NCBI GenBank assembly: GCA_021821235.1 | Contig: JAKACS010000018.1 | Location: forward strand, 1 to 13,903 | Direction of reading: 5' to 3' | Origin: Bacillota bacterium | Lineage (GTDB): Bacteria > Bacillota > Bacilli > Bacillales_B > DSM-18226 | Length of the DNA stretch: 13,903 bases | Shown: positions 1 through 5,428 of the stretch, one piece after another | Numbering within the stretch: position 1 is the first letter of the stretch | Layout of the letters: every line of letters begins with the position of its first letter | The notes under the pieces: model-generated | Databases searched by the model: none | What the model saw: the letters and a program-made list of their open reading frames with translations, nothing else | Told to the model about the DNA's origin: nothing | Translations under genes and position numbers: made by a program

Positions 1-1
1 G

Positions 2-625
2 CCTTTACTGAAGGGAGCTATTTTTTATTCGATACCATTGACAATTATTTCATTTATTCTTGGTTTAATTTTAGCAATTTTTACGGCACTTTTCCGTATT
101 TCACATATAAAACCCTTGAATGTCATTGCAAGAGTTTACGTTTCAGCCATTCGTGGTACCCCATTGTTGGTACAGTTATTTATTATTTTTTATGGCTTGC
201 CAAATATCGGAGTGACGATCGACCCTTATACTTCAGCGATAATTGGCTTTTCTTTGAGTGTCGGAGCCTATGCATCGGAAATAGTCAGGGCAGCTATTCT
301 TTCGATTCCAAAGGGTCAGTGGGAAGCAAGTTATTCTGTGGGAATGTCTTACTCGCAGGCATTAAGAAGGATTATTTTTCCACAGGCTGCAAAGGTTTCA
401 ATTCCGCCTTTGTCCAATACTTTTATTAGTCTTGTTAAAGACACTTCTCTTGCATCGCTTGTTCTTGTGACAGAGATGTTTCGCCGTGCACAGGAAATTG
501 CTTCAACCAACTATGAATTTTTACTTGTTTATTCTGAGGTAGCCCTTATTTATTGGATTATTTGCTTTTTCCTTTCCGTTATTCAACAGCTATTGGAAAA
601 GAAATTGGATCGGTATGTGTCTTAA
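2..625 (+). CDS. tcyB: Amino-acid ABC transporter permease, L-cystine type (TcyB-like), 5' end missing
   Basis: This is the membrane-spanning subunit of a polar amino-acid importer, forming the channel through the cytoplasmic membrane. The frame is open from base 2 to a TAA at 623-625, so the gene enters from the left edge. An in-frame TTG at 38 has no ribosome binding site, and the residues before it ([15 protein letters not shown]) read as real permease sequence. Hydrophobic segments alternate with the cytoplasmic EAA-type loop ([11 protein letters not shown], then IIFPQA). The stretch [18 protein letters not shown] is typical of the HisM/GlnP permease family. The ATPase gene follows 24 bp downstream. 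The cystine assignment comes from overall resemblance to B. subtilis TcyB, as remembered, and to TcyC next door; another polar amino acid remains possible. The substrate-binding protein gene presumably lies to the left. Confidence 0.85.
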   Translation, partial: PLLKGAIFYSIPLTIISFILGLILAIFTALFRISHIKPLNVIARVYVSAIRGTPLLVQLFIIFYGLPNIGVTIDPYTSAIIGFSLSVGAYASEIVRAAILSIPKGQWEASYSVGMSYSQALRRIIFPQAAKVSIPPLSNTFISLVKDTSLASLVLVTEMFRRAQEIASTNYEFLLVYSEVALIYWIICFFLSVIQQLLEKKLDRYVS

Positions 626-649
626 TAATAGGGAAAAGGAGTTACTTCG

Positions 650-1384
650 ATGATCTCAATTAAAAATTTACACAAACAATTTGATCAATTAGAAGTATTA
701 AAGGGGATTGATCTTGAAATAGAAAAAGGAAAAGTGGTAGTTATTATTGGTCCGTCAGGTTCAGGAAAAACAACGATGCTTCGTTGCTTAAATGTGTTGG
801 AAATTCCAACAAAAGGAACCATCTCAATTGAAAGGGAAATCCTCGACTTTTCAAGTTCAGTTTCAAAGAAAAGCATTGCAACATTTCGCCGATTAACAGG
901 AATGGTTTTTCAAAGCTATAATTTATTCCCTCATAAAACTGCACTTGAGAACGTGATGGAGGGTCCTGTTATTGTCAAAAATGAAAATAAAGATTTAGCT
1001 GAAAAGACAGCACGTAGACTCCTTGAAAAAGTAGGTCTTGGGGATAAAATTGATTTCTATCCATCACACTTATCCGGGGGTCAGCAACAGCGTGTCGGAA
1101 TTGCTAGAGCTTTAGCAATGGAACCACAAGTCATGCTGTTTGATGAACCAACATCCGCACTCGATCCTGAGCTTGTTGGAGAGGTATTAAAAGTAATGAA
1201 AGACCTTGCCAAGGAAGGTATGACAATGATTGTTGTGACGCACGAAATGCGTTTTGCACGTGAAGCGGCTGATGAAGTGATCTTTATGGATCAAGGCGTG
1301 ATTGTCGAGAGAGGAAAGCCAGTTGACATCTTTACGAATCCAAAAGAAGAACGGACAAAACAATTTTTGAATAGGATTAAATAA
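650..1384 (+). CDS. tcyC: Amino-acid ABC transporter ATP-binding protein, L-cystine type (TcyC-like)
   Basis: This is the cytoplasmic ATPase that powers the importer whose permease is encoded just upstream. It has 244 residues, normal for the family. Walker A is GPSGSGKT at 34-41, the ABC signature LSGGQQQR starts at residue 141, Walker B is VMLFDEP with D165/E166, and the switch histidine is H198 in VVTHE. The ATG at 650 is preceded by AAGGAG at 636-641, eight bases upstream. The C-terminal ending [12 protein letters not shown] resembles that of TcyC in B. subtilis (the yckI locus), which supports cystine as substrate, but ATPases of polar amino-acid importers are hard to tell apart by sequence. 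The 24-bp gap to the permease and the terminator that follows make it the last gene of its operon. The pair looks more AT-rich by eye than the yha genes downstream. Confidence 0.9.
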   Translation: MISIKNLHKQFDQLEVLKGIDLEIEKGKVVVIIGPSGSGKTTMLRCLNVLEIPTKGTISIEREILDFSSSVSKKSIATFRRLTGMVFQSYNLFPHKTALENVMEGPVIVKNENKDLAEKTARRLLEKVGLGDKIDFYPSHLSGGQQQRVGIARALAMEPQVMLFDEPTSALDPELVGEVLKVMKDLAKEGMTMIVVTHEMRFAREAADEVIFMDQGVIVERGKPVDIFTNPKEERTKQFLNRIK

Positions 1385-1412
1385 AAAGTTGGGACACCAG
1401 CAATATTCATAG

Positions 1413-1445
1413 CAGTGCGATTCGAATAGATTGCACTGTTTTTTT
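1413..1445 (+). terminator. Rho-independent terminator after tcyC
   Basis: A 9-bp stem (CAGTGCGAT at 1413-1421 with ATTGCACTG at 1430-1438, one G-T wobble) closes an 8-base loop and is followed by seven T. It lies 28 bp after the tcyC stop and ends the transporter operon. Confidence 0.9.
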
Positions 1446-1483
1446 ATACGTGTTTAGTCCACTTTTATACGTACTAAGTCCAC
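1442..1483. repeat. Two-copy 21-bp direct repeat
   Basis: Two adjacent 21-base units at 1442-1462 and 1463-1483 share 18 of 21 positions. Both begin TTTTATACGT and end AGTCCAC. The first copy overlaps the T-tract of the tcyC terminator. No function is evident; it could be a protein-binding site or a minimal copy of a dispersed intergenic repeat. Confidence 0.7.
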
Positions 1484-1659
1484 TTTGTAGAAATGCAACA
1501 GCAGAAAGCTATTAATCAAACAGTAAAACTTCTGATTTCCCACGGCATAATAAAAGATACTGATATTTCTGTAGCCTAAGCTAAAAATTTTTTAGGACTT
1601 TCAAAGCCCTTAGTTAAGTTCGCCCTTTTTTACTGCTGTACATGTTATTTTTCACGCTA
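1484..1659. other. Intergenic stretch between tcyC and hemZ, no convincing gene
   Basis: The only open frame of note is 28 codons (ATG 1493 to TAA 1577-1579, beginning MQQQKAINQTVKLLISHG). It has no ribosome binding site and no recognisable family, so I do not call it a gene. The remainder is AT-rich with short T runs. I see no riboswitch or T-box architecture. Confidence 0.5.
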
Positions 1660-1688
1660 TTGACCTTGTTTTGACGATTCTGTACACT
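1660..1688 (+). promoter_or_regulatory. Predicted sigma-A promoter of hemZ
   Basis: The -35 box is TTGACC (1660-1665, 5 of 6 to consensus) and the -10 box TACACT (1683-1688), with exactly 17 bp between. Transcription would start near 1695, giving a short leader of about 25 bases before the chosen hemZ start. A second TTGAC at 1671 has no matching -10 box. Confidence 0.65.
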
Positions 1689-1704
1689 AAAGGGAGCTTA
1701 ATTT

Positions 1705-1713
1705 AAAGGGTGG
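1705..1713 (+). promoter_or_regulatory. Ribosome binding site that decides the hemZ start
   Basis: AAAGGGTGG lies five bases before TTG 1719. GTG codons at 1710 and 1716 are in the same frame but sit inside or too close to this site. A second purine stretch, AAAGGGAG at 1689-1696, would serve GTG 1710 but abuts the predicted -10 box and would fall at or before the transcription start. TTG 1719 also gives the same N-terminal length as B. subtilis HemZ, as I remember that sequence. Confidence 0.5.
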
Positions 1714-1718
1714 TAGTG

Positions 1719-3230
1719 TTGAATATTTCAATTACCGGGTTAGGGGATCCAAGATTTGACCGTCCTTTAACTTTGATTGCCAATTTGTTTTTTGAAGAAT
1801 CCTCGATTGTCCAACAGCCTCAGCAAAGTGCAGATGTTACAATCAACTTTGCACTCGCTGCAAAGGAACGGATTGCTGTAACAGCTGAATTGATCGACAA
1901 AACGGGAAAATCATATACGGCAAACTATGAAAAAGAGTGGCCGGAAGAGATTACGGAAAAAGAGCGGTTTAAGCAGTTGAAAAATGCTGTTTCACGGGTG
2001 TACGTAATCGTCTTGCAGGATTGGACAGGGGTCGTGCAAAAATGGGGGATATTAACCGGTGTCAGGCCAACAAAACTGCTGCATCGAAAAATAAAAGAAG
2101 GGATTCCTTTTGAACTTGCCAAGCAGCAATTAAAGGAAGAGTATTTAATTTCAGATGAGAAATTCAATTTGATGGAGCAAATTGTTAACCGCCAGCTTGC
2201 AGTGGTTCCTGATCTATACTCCCTTCGTGATGAAGTCAGCATTTATATCGGTATCCCATTTTGTCCGACGAAATGTGCCTATTGTACGTTTCCGGCCTAT
2301 GCGATAAACGGAAGGCAAGGTTCTGTCGATTCATTTCTGGGCGGCTTGCACTATGAAATGAGAGAAATCGGCAAGTGGCTGAAAGACAAGGGGATCAGAA
2401 TTACAACAATCTATTATGGCGGCGGCACTCCGACAAGTATCACCGCCGAAGAAATGGATCTGCTTTATGAGGAAATGACTGAATCATTCCCCAACGTGAA
2501 AACAATCCGCGAAATTACCGTCGAAGCGGGCAGGCCTGACACCATCACCTCAGAAAAGCTTGACATATTGAAAAAATGGAACATTGACCGGATCAGCATT
2601 AACCCGCAATCCTATATTCAAGAAACGTTAAAAGCGATTGGGCGCCACCATACTGTGGAGGAAACGATCACGAAGTATCATCTGGCCAGATCAATGGGGA
2701 TGAACAATATTAATATGGATCTCATAATTGGCCTGCCTGGGGAAGGTGTAGCGGAATTTTCTTATACATTGGCTGAAACGGAAAAATTAATGCCGGAATC
2801 ATTAACCGTCCATACGTTATCGTTCAAGAGAGCCTCGGAAATGACGAAAAACAGGCAAAAATATCAAGTAGCAGACCGTCAAGAAGTTGAAAACATGATG
2901 GTGCTTGCGGAAAGTTGGGCGGTAGAACACGGTTATCAGCCGTATTATTTATACAGGCAAAAAAACATCCTTGGAAACTTGGAAAACGTCGGTTATTCGC
3001 TTGCGAACCATGAAAGCATCTACAACATGATCATTATGGAAGAAATGCAAACGATTATTGGTCTCGGCTGCGGTGCGTCAAGTAAATTCATTCATCCGAA
3101 AACGGGTGAAATTACGCATTTTGCCAATCCAAAAGATCCAAAATCGTATAATGACAGCTTTGAATCCTACACTGCTGAAAAAATAACCATTCTCGAGCAA
3201 TTATTTTCAAAAGAAAGTTCTCCCACGTAA
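1719..3230 (+). CDS. hemZ: HemZ, radical-SAM coproporphyrinogen III dehydrogenase-like protein
   Basis: This is a 503-residue radical S-adenosylmethionine protein of the HemN/HemW/HemZ group, annotated in B. subtilis as oxygen-independent coproporphyrinogen III oxidase. The cluster-binding motif CxxxCxxC is C182, C186, C189 (CPTKCAYC), as in the rest of this group. The SAM-binding glycine motif GGGTPTS starts at residue 234, followed by EITVEAGRPD, DRISINPQS, NINMDLIIGLPGEG and LTVHTLSFKR, all typical of the family. About 180 N-terminal residues precede the radical-SAM core, as in HemZ and unlike the shorter HemW. The gene has its own promoter and its own terminator, so it is probably monocistronic. 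HemZ's real reaction is uncertain, because Firmicutes make haem through coproporphyrin and do not need protoporphyrinogen. The family assignment is secure; the start codon (TTG 1719 rather than GTG 1710 or 1716) is less so. Confidence 0.93.
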   Translation: MNISITGLGDPRFDRPLTLIANLFFEESSIVQQPQQSADVTINFALAAKERIAVTAELIDKTGKSYTANYEKEWPEEITEKERFKQLKNAVSRVYVIVLQDWTGVVQKWGILTGVRPTKLLHRKIKEGIPFELAKQQLKEEYLISDEKFNLMEQIVNRQLAVVPDLYSLRDEVSIYIGIPFCPTKCAYCTFPAYAINGRQGSVDSFLGGLHYEMREIGKWLKDKGIRITTIYYGGGTPTSITAEEMDLLYEEMTESFPNVKTIREITVEAGRPDTITSEKLDILKKWNIDRISINPQSYIQETLKAIGRHHTVEETITKYHLARSMGMNNINMDLIIGLPGEGVAEFSYTLAETEKLMPESLTVHTLSFKRASEMTKNRQKYQVADRQEVENMMVLAESWAVEHGYQPYYLYRQKNILGNLENVGYSLANHESIYNMIIMEEMQTIIGLGCGASSKFIHPKTGEITHFANPKDPKSYNDSFESYTAEKITILEQLFSKESSPT

Positions 3231-3247
3231 TTGTGGGGGAATTTTTT
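3218..3247 (+). terminator. Terminator overlapping the end of hemZ
   Basis: TTCTCCCAC (3218-3226) pairs with GTGGGGGAA (3233-3241) in a 9-bp stem with one wobble, followed by six T. The 6-base loop contains the hemZ stop codon TAA (3228-3230), so the left arm encodes the last residues of the protein. Confidence 0.9.
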
Positions 3248-3280
3248 AAAGTTTAGGAAATTACACATGTCTGGACTTGT

Positions 3281-3495
3281 GGATAACGGTTCGAAACCGC
3301 CGAACCGTGAGCCATTCTCCTAACAAAAGGGAAAACAATTCGCGCAAATTGCCGAACCGCGAGCTATTTTCCTAAAAAAAGGGAAAACAAGTCGTGCAAG
3401 CCGCGGAACCACGTGTCACTCTCCTAACAAGTGGGAAAAACGGTCACGAAAACCGCCGAATCGCGCACCATACTCCTAACATAAAGAAAATACAG
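3281..3495. repeat. Tandem array 1, four 52-bp units
   Basis: Units begin at GAACC or its variant GAATC at 3302, 3354, 3406 and 3458, exactly 52 bp apart. The fourth is partial and part of a further unit precedes the first. The best-conserved core of each unit is close to CTCCTAACAAAAGGGAAAA, and TCCT recurs at 3318, 3370, 3422 and 3474. A perfect 8-bp inverted repeat (ACGGTTCG 3286-3293, CGAACCGT 3301-3308) sits at the left end. Units are diverged, so the array is old. Since 52 is not a multiple of three and frames contain stops, it is not coding. Confidence 0.9.
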
Positions 3496-3639
3496 TGCCT
3501 TTGTTGATATTTCACTTCAAGGTGAAAAAATCACGAGCTATTTCTTGTACCAGAATCTATATGTTGACACTCTTTTTGCGAGTGCTGGAAAATCGGTTTT
3601 TGCCTGGTTTTTCTTAAAATATCAAAATCTTCATTCTAA
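3496..3639. other. Spacer between the two tandem arrays
   Basis: AT-rich and without a credible gene. It holds a short hairpin (TTTCAC 3510-3515 with GTGAAA 3522-3527). A fragment near 3533-3550 (ACGAGCTATTT) resembles part of an array 1 unit and may be a degraded copy. Confidence 0.5.
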
Positions 3640-3923
3640 CTATTCATCCAAAACAGAAAAGGGAAAAACCGTGTTTATAGAGCTGTCTACCATCCAGAAA
3701 ATACCAGAAAAAGGGAAAAATCAGGTTGGTAGAGCTGTCTATCGCCAAATAAATACCAGCAAAAGTGAAAAACCGTGTTGATAGAGCTGTCTACCGTCCA
3801 GCAAATACCAGAAAAAGGGAAAATCAGGTTGGTAGGGCTGTCTATCACCAAATAAATACCAGTAAAAGGGAAAAATACAGTTGATAGAGCTGTCTATCAT
3901 CCAGCAAATACTAGTAAAAGGGA
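3640..3923. repeat. Tandem array 2, five 52-bp units in an alternating A/B pattern
   Basis: Units start at TAGAGCTGTCTA-type sequences at 3678, 3730, 3782, 3833 and 3885, with periods of 52, 52, 51 and 52 bp. A degenerate half-unit precedes them and the last unit is cut short. Units 1 and 3 share CCAG...CAGAAAAAGGG and end TCAGGTTGG. Units 2 and 4 share CCAAATAAATACCAG and end GTTGA. The array therefore looks like a duplicated dimer of about 104 bp. Each unit head can fold on a GCTG loop with TAGA/TCTA arms, and the fifth junction has the perfect 7-bp stem TGATAGA/TCTATCA. A reading frame crosses part of the array but is not a credible gene. Confidence 0.9.
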
Positions 3924-3937
3924 ATTAAAATGCATAT

Positions 3938-4005
3938 CAGGTGGCTCAGGCGTTCTGCCTCCGGAAAGGGAGTGCTTGGAGTGGAAATCAACAGCCCTCG
4001 TTATT
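3938..4005. repeat. Degenerate dispersed Bacillaceae-type intergenic repeat (probable)
   Basis: The stretch from GGTGGCTCAGGCGTTCTGCC onward, including CTCCGGAAAGGGAGTGC and GGAGTGGAAATCAACAG, resembles a palindromic repeat I remember as common between genes in many Bacillus genomes. It is more GC-rich than its surroundings and abuts the end of array 2. The assignment is from memory and only one copy is in the window. Confidence 0.4.
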
Positions 4006-4037
4006 CCGCCCAAACCAAAAAGAACCGGGCGGTTTTT
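4006..4037 (+). terminator. Terminator-like hairpin in the hemZ-yhaR intergenic region
   Basis: CCGCCC (4006-4011) pairs with GGGCGG (4027-4032) around a 15-base loop and is followed directly by TTTTT. It has the form of a plus-strand intrinsic terminator. No gene ends just before it, so it may be a remnant of a lost gene, belong to the adjacent repeat, or end an unrecognised small transcript. Confidence 0.5.
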
Positions 4038-4180
4038 AAATGAAAAAGTGTTTAGGCGGGATCCCCCCAACACGTAGGCGGAAAAATGATAAATGCAGCA
4101 AAAGCGCAGCCTTTAAAACGAATGCAGCATTTACAATGAGAAAAATTTGTTCGTGGAATTCATTATTTTTCGAAAATTAG
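4038..4180. other. Intergenic sequence upstream of yhaR with a hairpin and an operator-like palindrome
   Basis: No gene is seen. GTGTT (4048-4052) and AACAC (4069-4073) bracket a GC-rich inner stem. ATGCAGCA occurs twice, about 30 bases apart. A perfect 10-bp palindrome TTTTCGAAAA (4167-4176) lies just upstream of the yhaR -35 box and could be an operator. Confidence 0.4.
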
Positions 4181-4209
4181 TTTTGCGGGCAGCTTTTTCC
4201 CATTATAAT
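4181..4209 (+). promoter_or_regulatory. Predicted sigma-A promoter of yhaR
   Basis: A perfect TATAAT at 4204-4209 is preceded at exactly 17 bp by TTTTGC (4181-4186), a weak -35 box. The leader to the GTG start would be about 40 bases. Confidence 0.6.
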
Positions 4210-4253
4210 GGAGATGTGGAAAGGTAGTCAGAGAACAAAGGAGGGCAATCGCG

Positions 4254-5048
4254 GTGGAAGAAACTCATTTTGTTACCGATAAGGTCAACGTGGTCGTAAC
4301 TGGTCGGGTGGCGACCATCCAATTAAACCGGCCGGAAAGCTTAAATGCACTTGATGCGGAAATGATTAAAGGGCTGATTTGTACATTGAAAACGATCTGT
4401 GAGTCAGACGAGATTGATATTGTCGTACTGACGGGTAATGGCAGAGCCTTTTCAGCTGGCGGCGACATTAAATGGATGGCTGAACAATCAAATGAAAGCG
4501 ATTTCCTCGGACTGATGGAGTGCATAAATGAAATGGTTGTTACTCTTTACAGTATGCCAAAGCTAACCATCAGCGGAATATCCGGGGCAGCAGCAGGCCT
4601 TGGGTTAAGCATTGCACTTGCAACCGATTATATTATTGCAGATACATCCAGTATTCTTGCGATGAATTTTATCGGAATTGGCTTAATTCCGGACGGCGGC
4701 GGCCATTTCTTTCTTGAAAAACGGCTTGGAGAAACAAAAGCGAAGCAGCTCATTTGGGAAGGGAAAAAGTATCGGGCTGATGAAGCACGTGAAATCGGTT
4801 TGATACAGGAAGTAGCAGTTGGAGAGCTTCAAGATGCGCTTGAAGCACGAATTGCCGATTGGCTTTCGCGACCGGTTCAGGCAATGATCAAAACGAAAAA
4901 AATTCTTGCCGAAAAAAATCGGCCGCAGTTGTTGAAAATTCTTGAACTTGAAAAATATGGCCAGTTAAAAATGCGTGAGACAGCTGATCATCGTGAAGGA
5001 ATTCAAGCATTTATCGAAAAAAGGCCAGCCCAATTTATTGGAAAATAA
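4254..5048 (+). CDS. yhaR: YhaR, crotonase-family acyl-CoA hydratase/isomerase
   Basis: A 264-residue cytoplasmic enzyme of the enoyl-CoA hydratase/isomerase superfamily acting on CoA thioesters. The GTG start at 4254 is preceded by AAAGGAGG at 4237-4244. Visible motifs are LNRPESLNAL near residue 24, the oxyanion-hole segment AFSAGGDI at 65-72, and the second oxyanion segment SGAAAGLGLSIALATD at 110-125. By eye alignment with rat crotonase, its two catalytic glutamates (E144, E164) correspond here to F139 and Q165. D147 in GLIPDGGG falls where PaaG-type isomerases carry their catalytic aspartate. It may therefore be an isomerase rather than a hydratase. The substrate is unknown and no beta-oxidation genes are nearby. 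It has its own promoter and a terminator, so it is probably monocistronic. Confidence 0.92.
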   Translation: MEETHFVTDKVNVVVTGRVATIQLNRPESLNALDAEMIKGLICTLKTICESDEIDIVVLTGNGRAFSAGGDIKWMAEQSNESDFLGLMECINEMVVTLYSMPKLTISGISGAAAGLGLSIALATDYIIADTSSILAMNFIGIGLIPDGGGHFFLEKRLGETKAKQLIWEGKKYRADEAREIGLIQEVAVGELQDALEARIADWLSRPVQAMIKTKKILAEKNRPQLLKILELEKYGQLKMRETADHREGIQAFIEKRPAQFIGK

Positions 5049-5079
5049 AGACGAAGCCAGAGAGCTTCGTCTTTTTTTT
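5048..5079. terminator. Shared terminator between yhaR and the yhzD-like gene
   Basis: A perfect 10-bp stem (AAGACGAAGC 5048-5057, GCTTCGTCTT 5064-5073) with a 6-base loop is followed by further T to 5079 on the plus strand. On the minus strand the same hairpin is followed by TTTATTTT, so it could stop both convergent genes. It begins in the yhaR stop codon and reaches the minus-strand stop codon. Confidence 0.92.
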
Positions 5080-5263
5080 ACGAGTGAAAAAGCAAAAGTT
5101 TTCCAGATGGGGATGTACAGCGGTGGGTCTTTTCTGATAAACTTTTCTCTGCAAGCAGTTTTACACCAAGCTGCTTTGCTTTTTTCTCATTTTCTGCTTG
5201 AAAAATTTCATCGATGATCTTCTCTCCATTGGCTTCAAATGCCGTTAACTTATAGTTTTCCAT
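5078..5263 (-). CDS. yhzD: YhzD-like small protein, function unknown
   Basis: A 61-residue soluble, charged protein beginning MENYKLTAFEANGEKIIDE. It resembles the YhzD-like family of short Bacillus proteins, to which no function has been assigned as far as I know. The ATG (complement of 5261-5263) has an AAGGAG ribosome binding site seven bases upstream, and a plausible promoter lies further upstream on the minus strand. The reading frame ends exactly where the shared terminator begins. These signals make a real gene likely despite its size. It is the only gene in the cluster transcribed leftward apart from prsA, and it splits yhaR from yhaQ. The symbol comes from recalled similarity only. 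Confidence 0.72.
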   Translation of the reverse strand: MENYKLTAFEANGEKIIDEIFQAENEKKAKQLGVKLLAEKSLSEKTHRCTSPSGKLLLFHS

Positions 5264-5299
5264 CTAAATCTCCTTATTAGAAAATTTATTATTTTCTTT

Positions 5300-5327
5300 A
5301 TTTTACATGAGCTTGTAGAATATGCAA
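5300..5327 (-). promoter_or_regulatory. Predicted promoter of the yhzD-like gene
   Basis: Read on the minus strand, TTGCAT (complement of 5322-5327) and TAAAAT (complement of 5300-5305) are 16 bp apart, which fits sigma-A. The leader would be about 30 bases to the start codon. Confidence 0.4.
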
Positions 5328-5350
5328 AGGAAGTGAAAAAAATAGCAGGA

Positions 5351-5387
5351 ATCGCTCCCTACCACTCCTAATAAACGGGAAAAATAG
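5351..5387. repeat. Isolated copy related to the array 1 repeat unit
   Basis: The sequence ACTCCTAATAAACGGGAAAA near 5363-5382 closely matches the array 1 core CTCCTAACAAAAGGGAAAA, with CGCTCCCTACC before it in place of the GAGCCATT segment. It stands alone upstream of yhaQ, about 1.9 kb from array 1. Confidence 0.6.
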
Positions 5388-5428
5388 GTGAATTGATTAA
5401 AAGTAAAAAGATCAGGAGGTATTTACAT

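Noticed and set aside
1493..1579. A 28-codon open frame upstream of hemZ
   Set aside because: No Shine-Dalgarno sequence and no recognised homologue; such a frame is expected by chance.
3545..3781. A 78-codon open frame in and before array 2
   Set aside because: It has no ribosome binding site, runs through 52-bp repeats that shift frame each unit, and its translation is low-complexity with no recognisable family.
3281..3923. The tandem arrays as a CRISPR
   Set aside because: Units are contiguous and diverge over their whole length, with no identical repeats alternating with unique spacers, no typical repeat, and no cas genes in the window.
4161..4180. CodY box at the yhaR promoter
   Set aside because: The sequence is similar to the AATTTTCWGAAAATT consensus but lacks the central base, so spacing is wrong; recorded only as a palindrome.
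4975..5217. Plus-strand open frame across the yhaR end, terminator and yhzD-like gene
   Set aside because: It passes through a strong terminator and is in a different frame from yhaR, antisense to the better-supported small gene with its own ribosome binding site.
5393..5428. Upstream ATG for yhaQ
   Set aside because: The strong AGGAGGT site lies inside this extension and serves the ATG at 5429; the extra residues do not resemble an ABC ATPase N-terminus.
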